Origin: Methylobacillus flagellatus KT
GTDB lineage: Bacteria > Pseudomonadota > Gammaproteobacteria > Burkholderiales > Methylophilaceae
Assembly (NCBI RefSeq): GCF_000013705.1
Contig: NC_007947.1
Span: 1,054,001 to 1,118,000, forward strand
Length of the DNA stretch: 64,000 nt
Direction: 5' to 3'
In this document: in pieces, positions 15,909-24,856 of the stretch
Layout: every line of letters starts with the position of its first letter
Position numbering within the stretch: the first letter of the stretch is position 1
Translations under genes and position numbers: made by a program
Notes under the pieces: generated by a model
Told to the model about the DNA's origin: nothing
Databases searched by the model: none
Seen by the model: only the letters and a program-made list of their open reading frames with translations

Positions 15909-18900
15909 ATGTCCAGCCCAATGATCAGTCTTCGTGGCAGTGCCGCTTTATCTCCGTTCCGTATCGAGAAAATCCTGGCTGCGCTGAAAGGTTCAGCGCC
16001 GCGCATCACGCATTTGTACGCAGAATTCTGGCATTTCGCCTGGTCTGACCAGCCACTGAGCGAGGCGCAGCAGGAGGTGTTGAAGCAGATCCTGACCTAT
16101 GGACCGCGCATGAGCGAAGAGGCGCCGGCGGGCGAGCTGTTCCTGGTGATTCCGCGCCCCGGGACGATTTCTCCCTGGTCCTCACGCGCCACGGATATTG
16201 CGCGCCATTGCGGCATCGAGGCCATCCAGCGCCTGGAACGCGGCATTGCGTTTTACGCTGCCACTGCCGATGGCAGCCCGCTCACGGATGCGGAAAAAGC
16301 TGCATTGCGACCTTTGATTCATGACCGCATGACAGAGGCGGTGTTTGCCTCCCTGACAGATGCGCAAAAGCTGTATCACACGGCAGAGCCCGCGCCCTTA
16401 TCCACTGTGGATATCCTCTCCGGCGGCAAGGCCGCGCTGGAGGCCGCGAATGCCGAGATGGGCCTGGCGCTTTCCCCGGATGAGGTGGATTACCTGATAG
16501 AGAATTTCCAACGCATGGGCCGCAACCCGACCGATGTGGAACTGATGATGTTTGCACAGGCCAATTCCGAGCACTGTAGGCATAAGATTTTCAATGCAGA
16601 CTGGGTGATCGACGGTGTGGCACAGGCACAGTCTCTGTTCGGCATGATTCGCAATACACACAAGCTCAACCCTGGCAAGACGGTAGTGGCCTATGCCGAC
16701 AATGCATCCATCGTCGAGGGTGGCAAGACCAAGCGCTTCTATCCGCTGGCGGATGGCCAATACGGCTTTGTGGAAGAGGATATGCATTTCCTCATGAAAG
16801 TGGAAACCCATAACCACCCGACCGCGATCTCGCCATTTGCGGGTGCCGCGACCGGTGCGGGCGGAGAAATACGCGACGAGGGTGCGACCGGATCCGGCTC
16901 CAAGCCCAAGGCCGGCCTGACCGGTTTCTCGGTGTCCAATCTGCATATCCCCGGCTTCAAGCAGCCCTGGGAGCATAACAATGGCAAGCCCGACCGCATC
17001 GCTTCGGCATTGCAGATCATGGTGGACGGCCCGTTGGGCGGGGCGGCCTACAACAATGAGTTCGGCCGTCCGAATATCGCAGGTTATTTCCGCACCCTGG
17101 AAATTGAGTCCGCAGGAGAAATTCGCGGCTATCACAAGCCCATCATGCTTGCGGGCGGTGTGGGCAATATCTCTGCCAGGCATGCGAAGAAGAACCCGAT
17201 TCCCCCGGGGGCGGCGCTGATCCAACTAGGTGGCCCCGCGATGCTGATCGGCCTGGGGGGCGGTGCGGCATCAAGCATGGATACCGGGGCTAATACCGAG
17301 AACCTGGATTTCGATTCCGTGCAGCGCGGCAACCCCGAGCTGGAGCGCCGTGCGCAGGAGGTCATTGACCGTTGCTGGCAGTTGGGCGACAAGAACCCGA
17401 TCCTGAGCATACACGACGTCGGCGCCGGCGGCATTTCCAATGCCTTCCCTGAGCTGGTGAACGATGCCGGCGTGGGCGCGAGGTTCCAGTTGCGCGATGT
17501 GCACAACGAGGAGCCCGGCATGTCGCCGCGCGAAATATGGAGCAATGAGGCGCAGGAGCGCTACGTGATGGCGGTACGCAAGGAGGATTTGCCATTGTTT
17601 GCGGAAATCTGCGAACGCGAGCGCTGCCCATTTGCCGTGGTAGGCGAGGCGACCGAGGAGAAGCGCCTGGTCGTGTCCGATCGTCATTTCGGCAATACCC
17701 CGGTGGACATGGATTTGTCCGTGTTGCTGGGCAAGCCGCCCAAAATGACGCGGGACGTCCAGCATGTGGCGCGTGAGCTGCCAGCCTTCGATCATTCCCG
17801 CATCGACTTGAAGGAAGCTGCCCAGCGTGTGCTGCGCCTGCCTGGCGTGGCGGACAAGACTTTCCTGATCACCATTGGTGACCGCTCTGTGACCGGCATG
17901 ATCGCGCGCGACCAGATGGTCGGTCCCTGGCAAGTGCCAGTGGCTGATGTCGCAGTGACACTGGATGGTTTCGAGACTTATCGCGGCGAGGCCTTCGCCA
18001 TCGGTGAAAAAGCGCCCCTGGCGCTGATTGACGCACCTGCTTCGGGCCGCATGGCGATTGGCGAGGCGATTACCAATATCGCTGCCAGCCTGATCGAGGA
18101 TATTGCAGACCTCAAGCTTTCCGCCAACTGGATGGCGCCTGCCGGCCACCCGGGTGAAGATGCTGCCTTGTTCGATACCGTCAAGGCCGTGGGTATGGAG
18201 TTGTGTCCGCAACTGGGCATCAGCATTCCGGTCGGCAAGGATTCCATGTCCATGAAGACCGTGTGGGAAGAGCGCAATGAAAAGAAGGCGGTGACTGCGC
18301 CTATATCGCTGGTGGTCACTGCCTTTGCCCCAACGGCCGATGCGCGTAAGACCTTGACGCCGCAGCTGCGCACTGACTTGGGCGATACCCGCCTGCTCCT
18401 GATCGACCTGGGTGCGGGCAGGAATCGCCTGGGTGGCTCTGCCCTTGCGCAGGTCTATGGCAGTGTCGGCAATGTGGCACCGGATGTCGAGGATGCGGAC
18501 AGCCTCAAGCATTTTTTCAATGCCGTACAGAAGCTTAACCGTGAAGGCCGCCTCTTGGCCTATCATGACCGATCCGATGGCGGCTTGTTTGCCACTGTGG
18601 TGGAAATGGCCTTTGCCGGACGTACCGGCCTGGAGCTCGACATTGCCAGCCTTGGCGAGGATGCCGTGGCAGTGCTCTATAACGAAGAACTGGGTGCCGT
18701 ATTGCAGGTGCGTGCTGCCGACCTGGACGCCATTACCGCCGAGCTGGAGACAACCCTGCGCGGTAAGGTCCATGTGATCGGCGCGCCTGCCAGCCATGGC
18801 GATATTGTGATCCGGCAAGGCACTAAGCTGGTGTTTGCCGAAAGCCGCGTGGCATTGCACCGTGCCTGGTCGGAAACTACCTACCAGATGCAGAAGCTCC

Positions 18901-19802
18901 GCGACAATCCAGTATGCGCGCAGCAGGAATATGACCGCTTGTTGGACGAGCGCGATGCCGGCCTGCATGCCAAGCTCACCTTCGACATCAACGAGAATAT
19001 TGCCGCACCTTATATCGCTTCGGGCGCGCGCCCCAAGATGGCGATCCTGCGCGAACAGGGCGTCAATGGGCAGGTGGAGATGGCGGCGGCATTCGATCGC
19101 GCTGGCTTCAATGCTTTCGATGTGCACATGAGCGACATTATCAGCGGGCGTGTCAGCCTCAAGGATTTCGCCGGCTTCGTTGCCTGTGGCGGCTTTTCCT
19201 ACGGAGACGTGCTCGGTGCCGGTGAGGGCTGGGCCAAGTCCATCTTGTTCAATCCGCGTGCGCGCGACGAGTTTACCGCATTCTTCAACCGGACGGATTC
19301 GTTCGCGCTGGGCGTCTGCAACGGTTGCCAGATGATGAGCAACCTGCACAGCATTATTCCCGGTGCCGGGCACTGGCCGCATTTTGTGCGTAACCGTTCC
19401 GAGCAGTTCGAAGCACGTGTCGCCATGGTGGAAGTGCTGGACTCGCCATCGCTGTTCTTCAACGGTATGGCTGGCAGCCGGATGCCGATCGCCGTGGCGC
19501 ATGGCGAAGGGTATGCCGAATTTGCCGATGCAGCAGCGCAGCAACGCGCACAAGATGCGCGATTGGTGACGCTGCGCTATGTCGATAATAGCGGGCTTCC
19601 GACCGAAGTATATCCATTTAACCCGAATGGCTCGCCTCAGGGAATTACCGGCCTGACTACCGCTGATGGCCGTTTCAGTATTATGATGCCTCATCCTGAA
19701 CGGGTTTTCCGCACCGTGCAGCACTCCTGGCATCCCGATGGTTGGGGTGAGGATGGGCCGTGGATTCGGATGTTCCGCAATGCCAGGAAGTTCATTGGCT
19801 AG
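15909..19802 (+). CDS. purL: Phosphoribosylformylglycinamidine synthase (FGAM synthetase)
   Basis: A 1297-residue single-chain PurL, the gammaproteobacterial/betaproteobacterial large form (E. coli about 1295). It converts FGAR, glutamine and ATP to FGAM in purine synthesis. It has the N-terminal PurS-like region, two AIRS-type halves ([50 protein letters not shown]) and a C-terminal glutaminase with catalytic cysteine in [11 protein letters not shown] and His/Glu in [13 protein letters not shown] 15909 opens the frame, but [14 protein letters not shown] from ATG 15921 matches E. coli PurL better. Neither start has a strong ribosome-binding site. Confidence 0.97.
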   Translation: MSSPMISLRGSAALSPFRIEKILAALKGSAPRITHLYAEFWHFAWSDQPLSEAQQEVLKQILTYGPRMSEEAPAGELFLVIPRPGTISPWSSRATDIARHCGIEAIQRLERGIAFYAATADGSPLTDAEKAALRPLIHDRMTEAVFASLTDAQKLYHTAEPAPLSTVDILSGGKAALEAANAEMGLALSPDEVDYLIENFQRMGRNPTDVELMMFAQANSEHCRHKIFNADWVIDGVAQAQSLFGMIRNTHKLNPGKTVVAYADNASIVEGGKTKRFYPLADGQYGFVEEDMHFLMKVETHNHPTAISPFAGAATGAGGEIRDEGATGSGSKPKAGLTGFSVSNLHIPGFKQPWEHNNGKPDRIASALQIMVDGPLGGAAYNNEFGRPNIAGYFRTLEIESAGEIRGYHKPIMLAGGVGNISARHAKKNPIPPGAALIQLGGPAMLIGLGGGAASSMDTGANTENLDFDSVQRGNPELERRAQEVIDRCWQLGDKNPILSIHDVGAGGISNAFPELVNDAGVGARFQLRDVHNEEPGMSPREIWSNEAQERYVMAVRKEDLPLFAEICERERCPFAVVGEATEEKRLVVSDRHFGNTPVDMDLSVLLGKPPKMTRDVQHVARELPAFDHSRIDLKEAAQRVLRLPGVADKTFLITIGDRSVTGMIARDQMVGPWQVPVADVAVTLDGFETYRGEAFAIGEKAPLALIDAPASGRMAIGEAITNIAASLIEDIADLKLSANWMAPAGHPGEDAALFDTVKAVGMELCPQLGISIPVGKDSMSMKTVWEERNEKKAVTAPISLVVTAFAPTADARKTLTPQLRTDLGDTRLLLIDLGAGRNRLGGSALAQVYGSVGNVAPDVEDADSLKHFFNAVQKLNREGRLLAYHDRSDGGLFATVVEMAFAGRTGLELDIASLGEDAVAVLYNEELGAVLQVRAADLDAITAELETTLRGKVHVIGAPASHGDIVIRQGTKLVFAESRVALHRAWSETTYQMQKLRDNPVCAQQEYDRLLDERDAGLHAKLTFDINENIAAPYIASGARPKMAILREQGVNGQVEMAAAFDRAGFNAFDVHMSDIISGRVSLKDFAGFVACGGFSYGDVLGAGEGWAKSILFNPRARDEFTAFFNRTDSFALGVCNGCQMMSNLHSIIPGAGHWPHFVRNRSEQFEARVAMVEVLDSPSLFFNGMAGSRMPIAVAHGEGYAEFADAAAQQRAQDARLVTLRYVDNSGLPTEVYPFNPNGSPQGITGLTTADGRFSIMMPHPERVFRTVQHSWHPDGWGEDGPWIRMFRNARKFIG

Positions 19803-19932
19803 CGGTCAACAACGAGTATTAGATGTGCGTTAGGCATGTCAGCATGCGGTGCGAATTTCCGTACCCTGCAGCCTAGACAATCATAAGCACACTTAAAATC
19901 AAATGATGATTACTATGGAATGGAGAAGTCGC

Positions 19933-20412
19933 ATGAAGAAGATGTTGAAAGTGATGTTGGCAACGTTGGTGCTGGGCTGGGCGGTCATGGCTCATGCCGA
20001 GGATCCTCACGTAGAATATACCGATGCCATTGGCAAGGGCGACCTAAAGGTTGTGAAACAGTATTTCAACAATCCTTACAAGGTTGATGAACTGTTTTTT
20101 GCCTGGAGCGGTCTTGAAATCGCCGCTAACAAGGGCCAGCTGGAGATGGTGAAGTTCTTCGTCGAGAATGGTGCCGATGTCAACTACAAGCACCCGATTA
20201 CCAAGATGACAGCCTTGCACCTGGCTGCTTATCAAGGCAATAAGGATGTGGTCAAATACCTCATAGACCATGGTGCAGACGTGAACGCCAAGCTGCGCGG
20301 CAATGTTTCCATCCTGCGTGCCTTGCGGGATGAGGGCCGAACCGACATGGTAGATTTCCTGATTGCTGCAGGTGCCAAAGATGATGGCTGCCAGGAGAAG
20401 AAATGCTATTGA
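19933..20412 (+). CDS. Exported ankyrin-repeat protein
   Basis: A 159-residue protein with a signal peptide (MKKMLKVMLATLVLGWAVMAHA) and about three ankyrin repeats. The clearest are LEIAANKGQLEMVKFFVENG, TALHLAAYQGNKDVVKYLID and ILRALRDEGRTDMVDFLIAA. It ends CQEKKCY, so two cysteines could form a disulphide in the periplasm. ATG 19933 follows GGAG; upstream in-frame ATGs would bury the signal peptide. Ankyrin proteins bind other proteins; the partner is unknown. A terminator follows. Confidence 0.85.
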   Translation: MKKMLKVMLATLVLGWAVMAHAEDPHVEYTDAIGKGDLKVVKQYFNNPYKVDELFFAWSGLEIAANKGQLEMVKFFVENGADVNYKHPITKMTALHLAAYQGNKDVVKYLIDHGADVNAKLRGNVSILRALRDEGRTDMVDFLIAAGAKDDGCQEKKCY

Positions 20413-20479
20413 TTTGACAATCTCCTCGTTGTGTCATGGAGAGGACAAGGCATAGCCCTTCAGGCTTGCCGGAAAATGG

Positions 20480-20505
20480 ATGCCGGTTTCGTACCGGCAT
20501 TTTTC
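20480..20505 (+). terminator. Rho-independent terminator after the ankyrin gene
   Basis: ATGCCGGT pairs with ACCGGCAT around TTCGT, followed by TTTTC, 68 bases past the stop codon. Confidence 0.7.
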
Positions 20506-20584
20506 ATCGGCTTCCGGGAACCTAAGTCTGATCCCAGGCTCGTAATCTGTGAATATCAAACTTGCGCCTAGTATAGGGAACGCC

Positions 20585-21796
20585 ATGAGGAAAACGCCGA
20601 TGCGTGCAATGACTATCCTGGCCGCCAGCGCCGCGCTGGTGGCATGTACTACCGTCGCGGCAGTGAGCAAGACACCGGATGACATTGCCCGTAGCCTGAC
20701 ATTGCCGCCGGGCTTCCATATCAACACGTTTGCCAAGCTCAATCCGACCAAGGGCGATTATTTCCGTGGACCGCGCTTCATGGCGTTCGGTCCGGACGGC
20801 AATCTGTATCTTGCCAGTAGCGTGGACAACACCGTCTATATGCTGCCGGACCGCGATCACGATGGCGTGGCCGACGATGTCGTTCCTGTCGTGGAAGGGC
20901 TGAATGCCCCCAACAGCCTGGTCTTCGCCAACGGCAGTATGCTGGTGGCAAACCAGGATGGCGTGGTCCGCATCGAGTTGGCGCAGGATGGAAAGCGCTC
21001 GGCTGCCAGGCAGGTGCCCCTGATCAGCAATCTTCCCTCTGGCGGGCATACCCTCAAAACCGTCAAGCTTGGGCCGGACGGTCATCTTTACCTGAACGTG
21101 GGCTCCAGCTGCAACGTATGTGTCGAAAAAGATCCCTTGCGTGCCACCATCCTGCGCTACACCCTGGATGGCCGGCCGGCAGGTGCTCCTGACGGCAGCG
21201 TCAGTGGTGCCAGGAGCGCGGTCTGGGCGAGCGGGCTGCGGAATTCCCAGGGGCTGGCCTGGCACCCTGCTACGGGCGACCTCTATGCGACTAATAACGG
21301 CGCGGACATGCGTTCAGGAACCAAGGGGGGTGCCATGGATGACGAATTGCCGCCCGAGCATATCAACAAGATTGAGCCTGGCAAGCACTATGGCTGGCCG
21401 CATTGCTGGGGTAACCGGGTGACGGATCCCAACTTCCCGGGCAAGCCCGGTTTCTGTGACAATATGCAGCCGCCCGCAATTACCTTGCGCGCGCATTCCA
21501 CGCCTATAGGCATCACCTTTCTCGATAAGACGGATTTTCCTGACGAGTATAAGCAGGGTGCAATCGTAGCCCTGCATGGCTCATGGAATCGTGTCCAGCC
21601 ATATGGCTACAAGCTGGTACGCATTCGCTTCCAGAACAATCAGCCGGTGGCCGTGGAAGATTTCGTCACTGGTTGGCAAACCAAGAACAGCGCCTGGGGG
21701 CGTCCTGTGGATGTGATTGCCGGGCCTGATGGCGCACTGTACGTATCAGATGACCGGGCCGGTTTGGTTTATCGTATTACCTACAACAATAAATAA
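20585..21796 (+). CDS. Sorbosone dehydrogenase-like beta-propeller lipoprotein
   Basis: A 403-residue exported protein. The start MRKTPMRAMTILAASAALVAC ends in a lipobox (LVAC), so it is probably a lipoprotein. The mature part is a six-bladed propeller of the soluble glucose/sorbosone dehydrogenase family: GPRFMAFGPDGNLYLASSVD, GHTLKTVKLGPDGHLYLNVG, GLAWHPATGDLYATNNG, EPGKHYGWPHCWGN and VIAGPDGALYVSDDRAGLVY. Such proteins oxidise sugars or aldehydes, often with PQQ, but activity is unproven here. ATG 20585 is preferred over a GTG at 20549. The next gene starts 19 bases after its end. Confidence 0.82.
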   Translation: MRKTPMRAMTILAASAALVACTTVAAVSKTPDDIARSLTLPPGFHINTFAKLNPTKGDYFRGPRFMAFGPDGNLYLASSVDNTVYMLPDRDHDGVADDVVPVVEGLNAPNSLVFANGSMLVANQDGVVRIELAQDGKRSAARQVPLISNLPSGGHTLKTVKLGPDGHLYLNVGSSCNVCVEKDPLRATILRYTLDGRPAGAPDGSVSGARSAVWASGLRNSQGLAWHPATGDLYATNNGADMRSGTKGGAMDDELPPEHINKIEPGKHYGWPHCWGNRVTDPNFPGKPGFCDNMQPPAITLRAHSTPIGITFLDKTDFPDEYKQGAIVALHGSWNRVQPYGYKLVRIRFQNNQPVAVEDFVTGWQTKNSAWGRPVDVIAGPDGALYVSDDRAGLVYRITYNNK

Positions 21797-21815
21797 CCTT
21801 GTAAGGAGCAATGCA

Positions 21816-22385
21816 ATGAAAAAGCGCGTGATCGGATTGGTAGCCTTATTGTTCGCTTCATGCCTGGCTCATGCCGAAGGGCCGCAGCCTGCCAGCAAGG
21901 TGGCGGTTTACATCAGTCCGTATGAATACACCAACGAGATCAAACTCTGGCACTTCATGAAGGATTACTGGTTCGCGCAGGGTCCCTTGATAGAGCCGGT
22001 GTTGACCAAGACGCTCAGCGCCAGGCTCGGCGACACTGTCATGTGTGAGGCAGGGGTTACGGCCAATGTATTGCTCTGGGTCAGGCCCAAGATGTTTTAC
22101 AACCCCCATATGCGCAATTTCTACGGCACCATCAATGCCACCATTTATACCGGGAGCGGCAGGGCCATCGCGAGCTATACTGGTGAATCGCGCCTGAGCG
22201 GCGACCTGGACATCCTGCCAGCCAATACGGTGCAGGCAACATATGATCTCGCAATCCAGCAGGTGGCAGACAAGATAAAGGCCGATCCTGTCATCACGCG
22301 GCTGATTGATGAAGGGCTGCCAGATAGCGAATCGTATACACCCTGTGCCATGATTGCGATATTGCCAGGCCTGAAAAAGCCATAG
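21816..22385 (+). CDS. Exported protein of unknown function
   Basis: A 189-residue protein with a clear signal peptide (MKKRVIGLVALLFASCLAHA) after AAGGAG. The mature part has no membrane segment and two cysteines (VMCEAG, YTPCAM) that could form a disulphide. Sequence such as AVYISPYEYTNEIKLW and MRNFYGTINATIYTGSGRAI does not match a family I know. It lies 19 bases after the sorbosone-dehydrogenase-like gene, so the two are probably co-transcribed and may act together in the periplasm. Confidence 0.75.
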   Translation: MKKRVIGLVALLFASCLAHAEGPQPASKVAVYISPYEYTNEIKLWHFMKDYWFAQGPLIEPVLTKTLSARLGDTVMCEAGVTANVLLWVRPKMFYNPHMRNFYGTINATIYTGSGRAIASYTGESRLSGDLDILPANTVQATYDLAIQQVADKIKADPVITRLIDEGLPDSESYTPCAMIAILPGLKKP

Positions 22386-22396
22386 AACACCTGATC

Positions 22397-22427
22397 CTTG
22401 CGTAGCGCTTCGCTCGCGCTACGCAAG
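22397..22427. repeat. Perfect 12-bp inverted repeat (hairpin)
   Basis: CTTGCGTAGCGC (22397-22408) pairs perfectly with GCGCTACGCAAG (22416-22427), loop TTCGCTC. It lies 12 bases past a stop codon but is followed by ATAACG rather than T residues. It may be a terminator without a tail, an mRNA-stabilising hairpin, or a copy of a dispersed palindromic repeat. Confidence 0.6.
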
Positions 22428-22529
22428 ATAACGTATGGCGTCGTGCGGTGGCGCCAGGCTATATTGCCTCTCATCCTGACCGAGTAGGGAGGCAAGCATT
22501 GCATGACCACATCCGTTTAAACTGCTGCC

Positions 22530-23717
22530 ATGCCGCAGCATTCTGCCAGGGCCGCTTCCCAGGTGCCTGTCGGATTTGCAATTGTGGCGATCATTCTGGT
22601 TGCCGTTGCCTTGCGTCCCGGCATTGTTTCCATCGGCCCTTTGCTGCCTGCCATCATTGATGAGTTTCAGCTTTCCCACAGCACGGCTTCACTGCTGACT
22701 ACCATTCCCGACCTGCTGATGGGCTTGCTTGCCCTGCCTACACCGTGGCTGGCGCGGCGATATGGGCGTGACCCCGTTCTGTTGCTGGCCTTGCTATTGC
22801 TGTGCGTGGCGATCGCGGCGCGCGCGTTCTCCCGAAGTGTGGACATGTTGCTGCTGAGCACCGCCGGGGTGGGGGCCGGCATTGCGGTAGCCGGTGCGCT
22901 GATCGCAGGCTACATCAAGGGAAATTTCCCGCACAAGGCGGCGATGGTCATGGGTATCTACGCGACAGCACTCTCTTTCGGCAGCACCTTATCTGCTGCG
23001 GTCTCTGGCCCTGTGGCCATGCACTCCGCTGCCGGGTGGCGCATGGGAGCCGGGATGTGGAGCCTGTGCGCCGCCATTGGCCTGCTTTGCTGGCTGGGGA
23101 TCGCGAGACTAGAGCGCGGGCGCGCGCATGCGGCGAGCCACCCGGTGCGGTTGCCGTGGGGTAATCGCACCGCCTGGCTGGTGGCCCTGTTTTTTGCCGC
23201 CGACAATTTTTTGTTCTATGCCGTGCTGTCATGGACGGCTCCCATGTATATAGAACATGGCAGCTCGCCTGCTGTTGCAGGCTTCATTCTCGCGACCTTT
23301 ACCACGGTATTCATGATATCCAATCCTATCCTGGGCGCCATCAGCAAATCCACGGATAGACGTGGCCTGCTTGCGGCCTGTGCTGCGCTAGCCGTTATTG
23401 GCTTGCTATTGATTGCGATGGTGCCCACCTGGGCGCCATTCATCAGCATTGCCATTTGTGCGTTCGGCCTGGGGGGAGCATTCACCCTGGGCATGACACT
23501 GCCTTTGGATAATACGCATAGCGTGGATGAGGCTAACGCCTGGAATGCTTTTGTGCTGACGGTAGGGTACCTGATTGCGGCTGCCGGGCCATTGTCCGTG
23601 GGATTCCTGCGGGATTTGACGCAGAACTTCCATATGTCGAGCTGGTTGTTGGTGCTGGTGGCCATGGTCATGCTGCTGCTTACCCCATTGTTGAGGCCCC
23701 ATCAACCCGGAGGATAG
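22530..23717 (+). CDS. MFS transporter, CynX/NimT family
   Basis: A 395-residue carrier with about twelve membrane helices. The first helix reads VAVALRPGIVSIGPLLPAII and the loop after helix 2 WLARRYGRDPVLL, as in the cyanate/nitroimidazole-type (CynX/NimT/YeaN) branch of the major facilitator superfamily. The substrate cannot be deduced; no cyanase gene is adjacent. ATG 22530 lacks a strong ribosome-binding site, so the exact start is uncertain by a few codons. Confidence 0.85.
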   Translation: MPQHSARAASQVPVGFAIVAIILVAVALRPGIVSIGPLLPAIIDEFQLSHSTASLLTTIPDLLMGLLALPTPWLARRYGRDPVLLLALLLLCVAIAARAFSRSVDMLLLSTAGVGAGIAVAGALIAGYIKGNFPHKAAMVMGIYATALSFGSTLSAAVSGPVAMHSAAGWRMGAGMWSLCAAIGLLCWLGIARLERGRAHAASHPVRLPWGNRTAWLVALFFAADNFLFYAVLSWTAPMYIEHGSSPAVAGFILATFTTVFMISNPILGAISKSTDRRGLLAACAALAVIGLLLIAMVPTWAPFISIAICAFGLGGAFTLGMTLPLDNTHSVDEANAWNAFVLTVGYLIAAAGPLSVGFLRDLTQNFHMSSWLLVLVAMVMLLLTPLLRPHQPGG

Positions 23718-23823
23718 CTTTCCGCCTTGTGAGGTTGAGTTAGCCTGTGTTCAACCGCATAATCCTCGATACGGTCAGGTCGCGATGATCGGCCGATCAT
23801 ACGGATAAGTGCAGGAGGGATAA

Positions 23824-24690
23824 ATGGTTAAAACCGTGGTGGCTGTCTGGCTGGGCAGTGCATTGATGCTTTCCGCAACGGCCTCAGGGCACGAGTTGAA
23901 GGTGGTGCAAGGCTTCAACAACCCGGAGTCCGTGCTCGCAGACAGGGCAGGCAGGGTATTTGTTTCCGAGATCGGCGAATTCGACCAGGACGGCGACGGA
24001 CAGATCAGCGTGATCGAGCCGGATGGCCAGCGCCGCGTATTGGCGAGCGGCATGAACGACCCCAAGGGGCTGGCCCTGATCGGAAGGGATCTGTATGTCA
24101 CTGACAAGGACCGGATACTCAAAGTGGATGGGGATGGACAATGGGAGGTTCTGGTCGATAAAAGCGCGTTCCCTGTCTCCCCCCGTTTCCTCAATGACCT
24201 GGAGCCTGATTACGAGGGGAAGTATCTCTATGTGAGTGACAGTGGCGATATCGCCAACCAGGGCGGCACCAGCGGCGCGATATACCGGGTTATTCTTGCC
24301 ACCAACAAGGTCGAGACCGTGATCAGCCATCAAATGGATGACAGGATCAAGGCGCCCAACGGGTTATGGATGGATGATACGGGCGAGGTATTGATCTTTG
24401 CCGATTTTGCGCGCGGCGTGTTATACAAGCTCGACTTGCTCAACCGCCACCTGATCGAGCTTGCAACGGGGCTGGGCAGCAGTGACGGTGTGGCGATGGG
24501 AGCGAACCGCAAGCTTTATGTCAGCGATTACGTGGGTGGCAAGGTGTTCAGCCTCAATATGGAAGATGAAGTCGCGCTGGAGCATGAGGGATTCCAGAGT
24601 GCAGCCGATATCGGCGTGACGCCTGACGGCAAGATATTGCTGGTCCCGGATATGAAGGCAGGCACAGTCACTTGGCTGCATTTGCATTGA
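23824..24690 (+). CDS. Exported SMP-30/NHL-type beta-propeller protein
   Basis: A 288-residue protein with a signal peptide (VVAVWLGSALMLSATASG) and a six-bladed propeller of the SMP-30/gluconolactonase/NHL group: FNNPESVLADRAGRVFVSEI, NDPKGLALIGRDLYVTDK, KAPNGLWMDDTGEVLIFADF and GSSDGVAMGANRKLYVSDYV. Members include lactonases and structural scaffolds. The conserved Asn and Asp of the propeller centre are present, but a reaction cannot be assigned. AGGAGG precedes the start. It ends close to the convergent phosphoketolase gene. Confidence 0.8.
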   Translation: MVKTVVAVWLGSALMLSATASGHELKVVQGFNNPESVLADRAGRVFVSEIGEFDQDGDGQISVIEPDGQRRVLASGMNDPKGLALIGRDLYVTDKDRILKVDGDGQWEVLVDKSAFPVSPRFLNDLEPDYEGKYLYVSDSGDIANQGGTSGAIYRVILATNKVETVISHQMDDRIKAPNGLWMDDTGEVLIFADFARGVLYKLDLLNRHLIELATGLGSSDGVAMGANRKLYVSDYVGGKVFSLNMEDEVALEHEGFQSAADIGVTPDGKILLVPDMKAGTVTWLHLH

Positions 24691-24856
24691 GAGGACACAG
24701 CCATGGAATTCCGCTGGTTTGGTTAAAGTCGCTTGATCAGCACGTGATCGTTTGGCGGTGCAAGAGCGAAACCGGGCTGGCAGTATCAATAACCGCCAAC
24801 CTGACCTTGAATAGGCGTATTGTGCCTATTGCACTGAATCGTCCCTTCCAGAACCA

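Noticed and set aside
17271..19733. 820-codon open frame antisense to purL
   Set aside because: It lies wholly opposite a clear purL, has no ribosome-binding site or recognisable domain, and arises from GC-rich third positions of purL.
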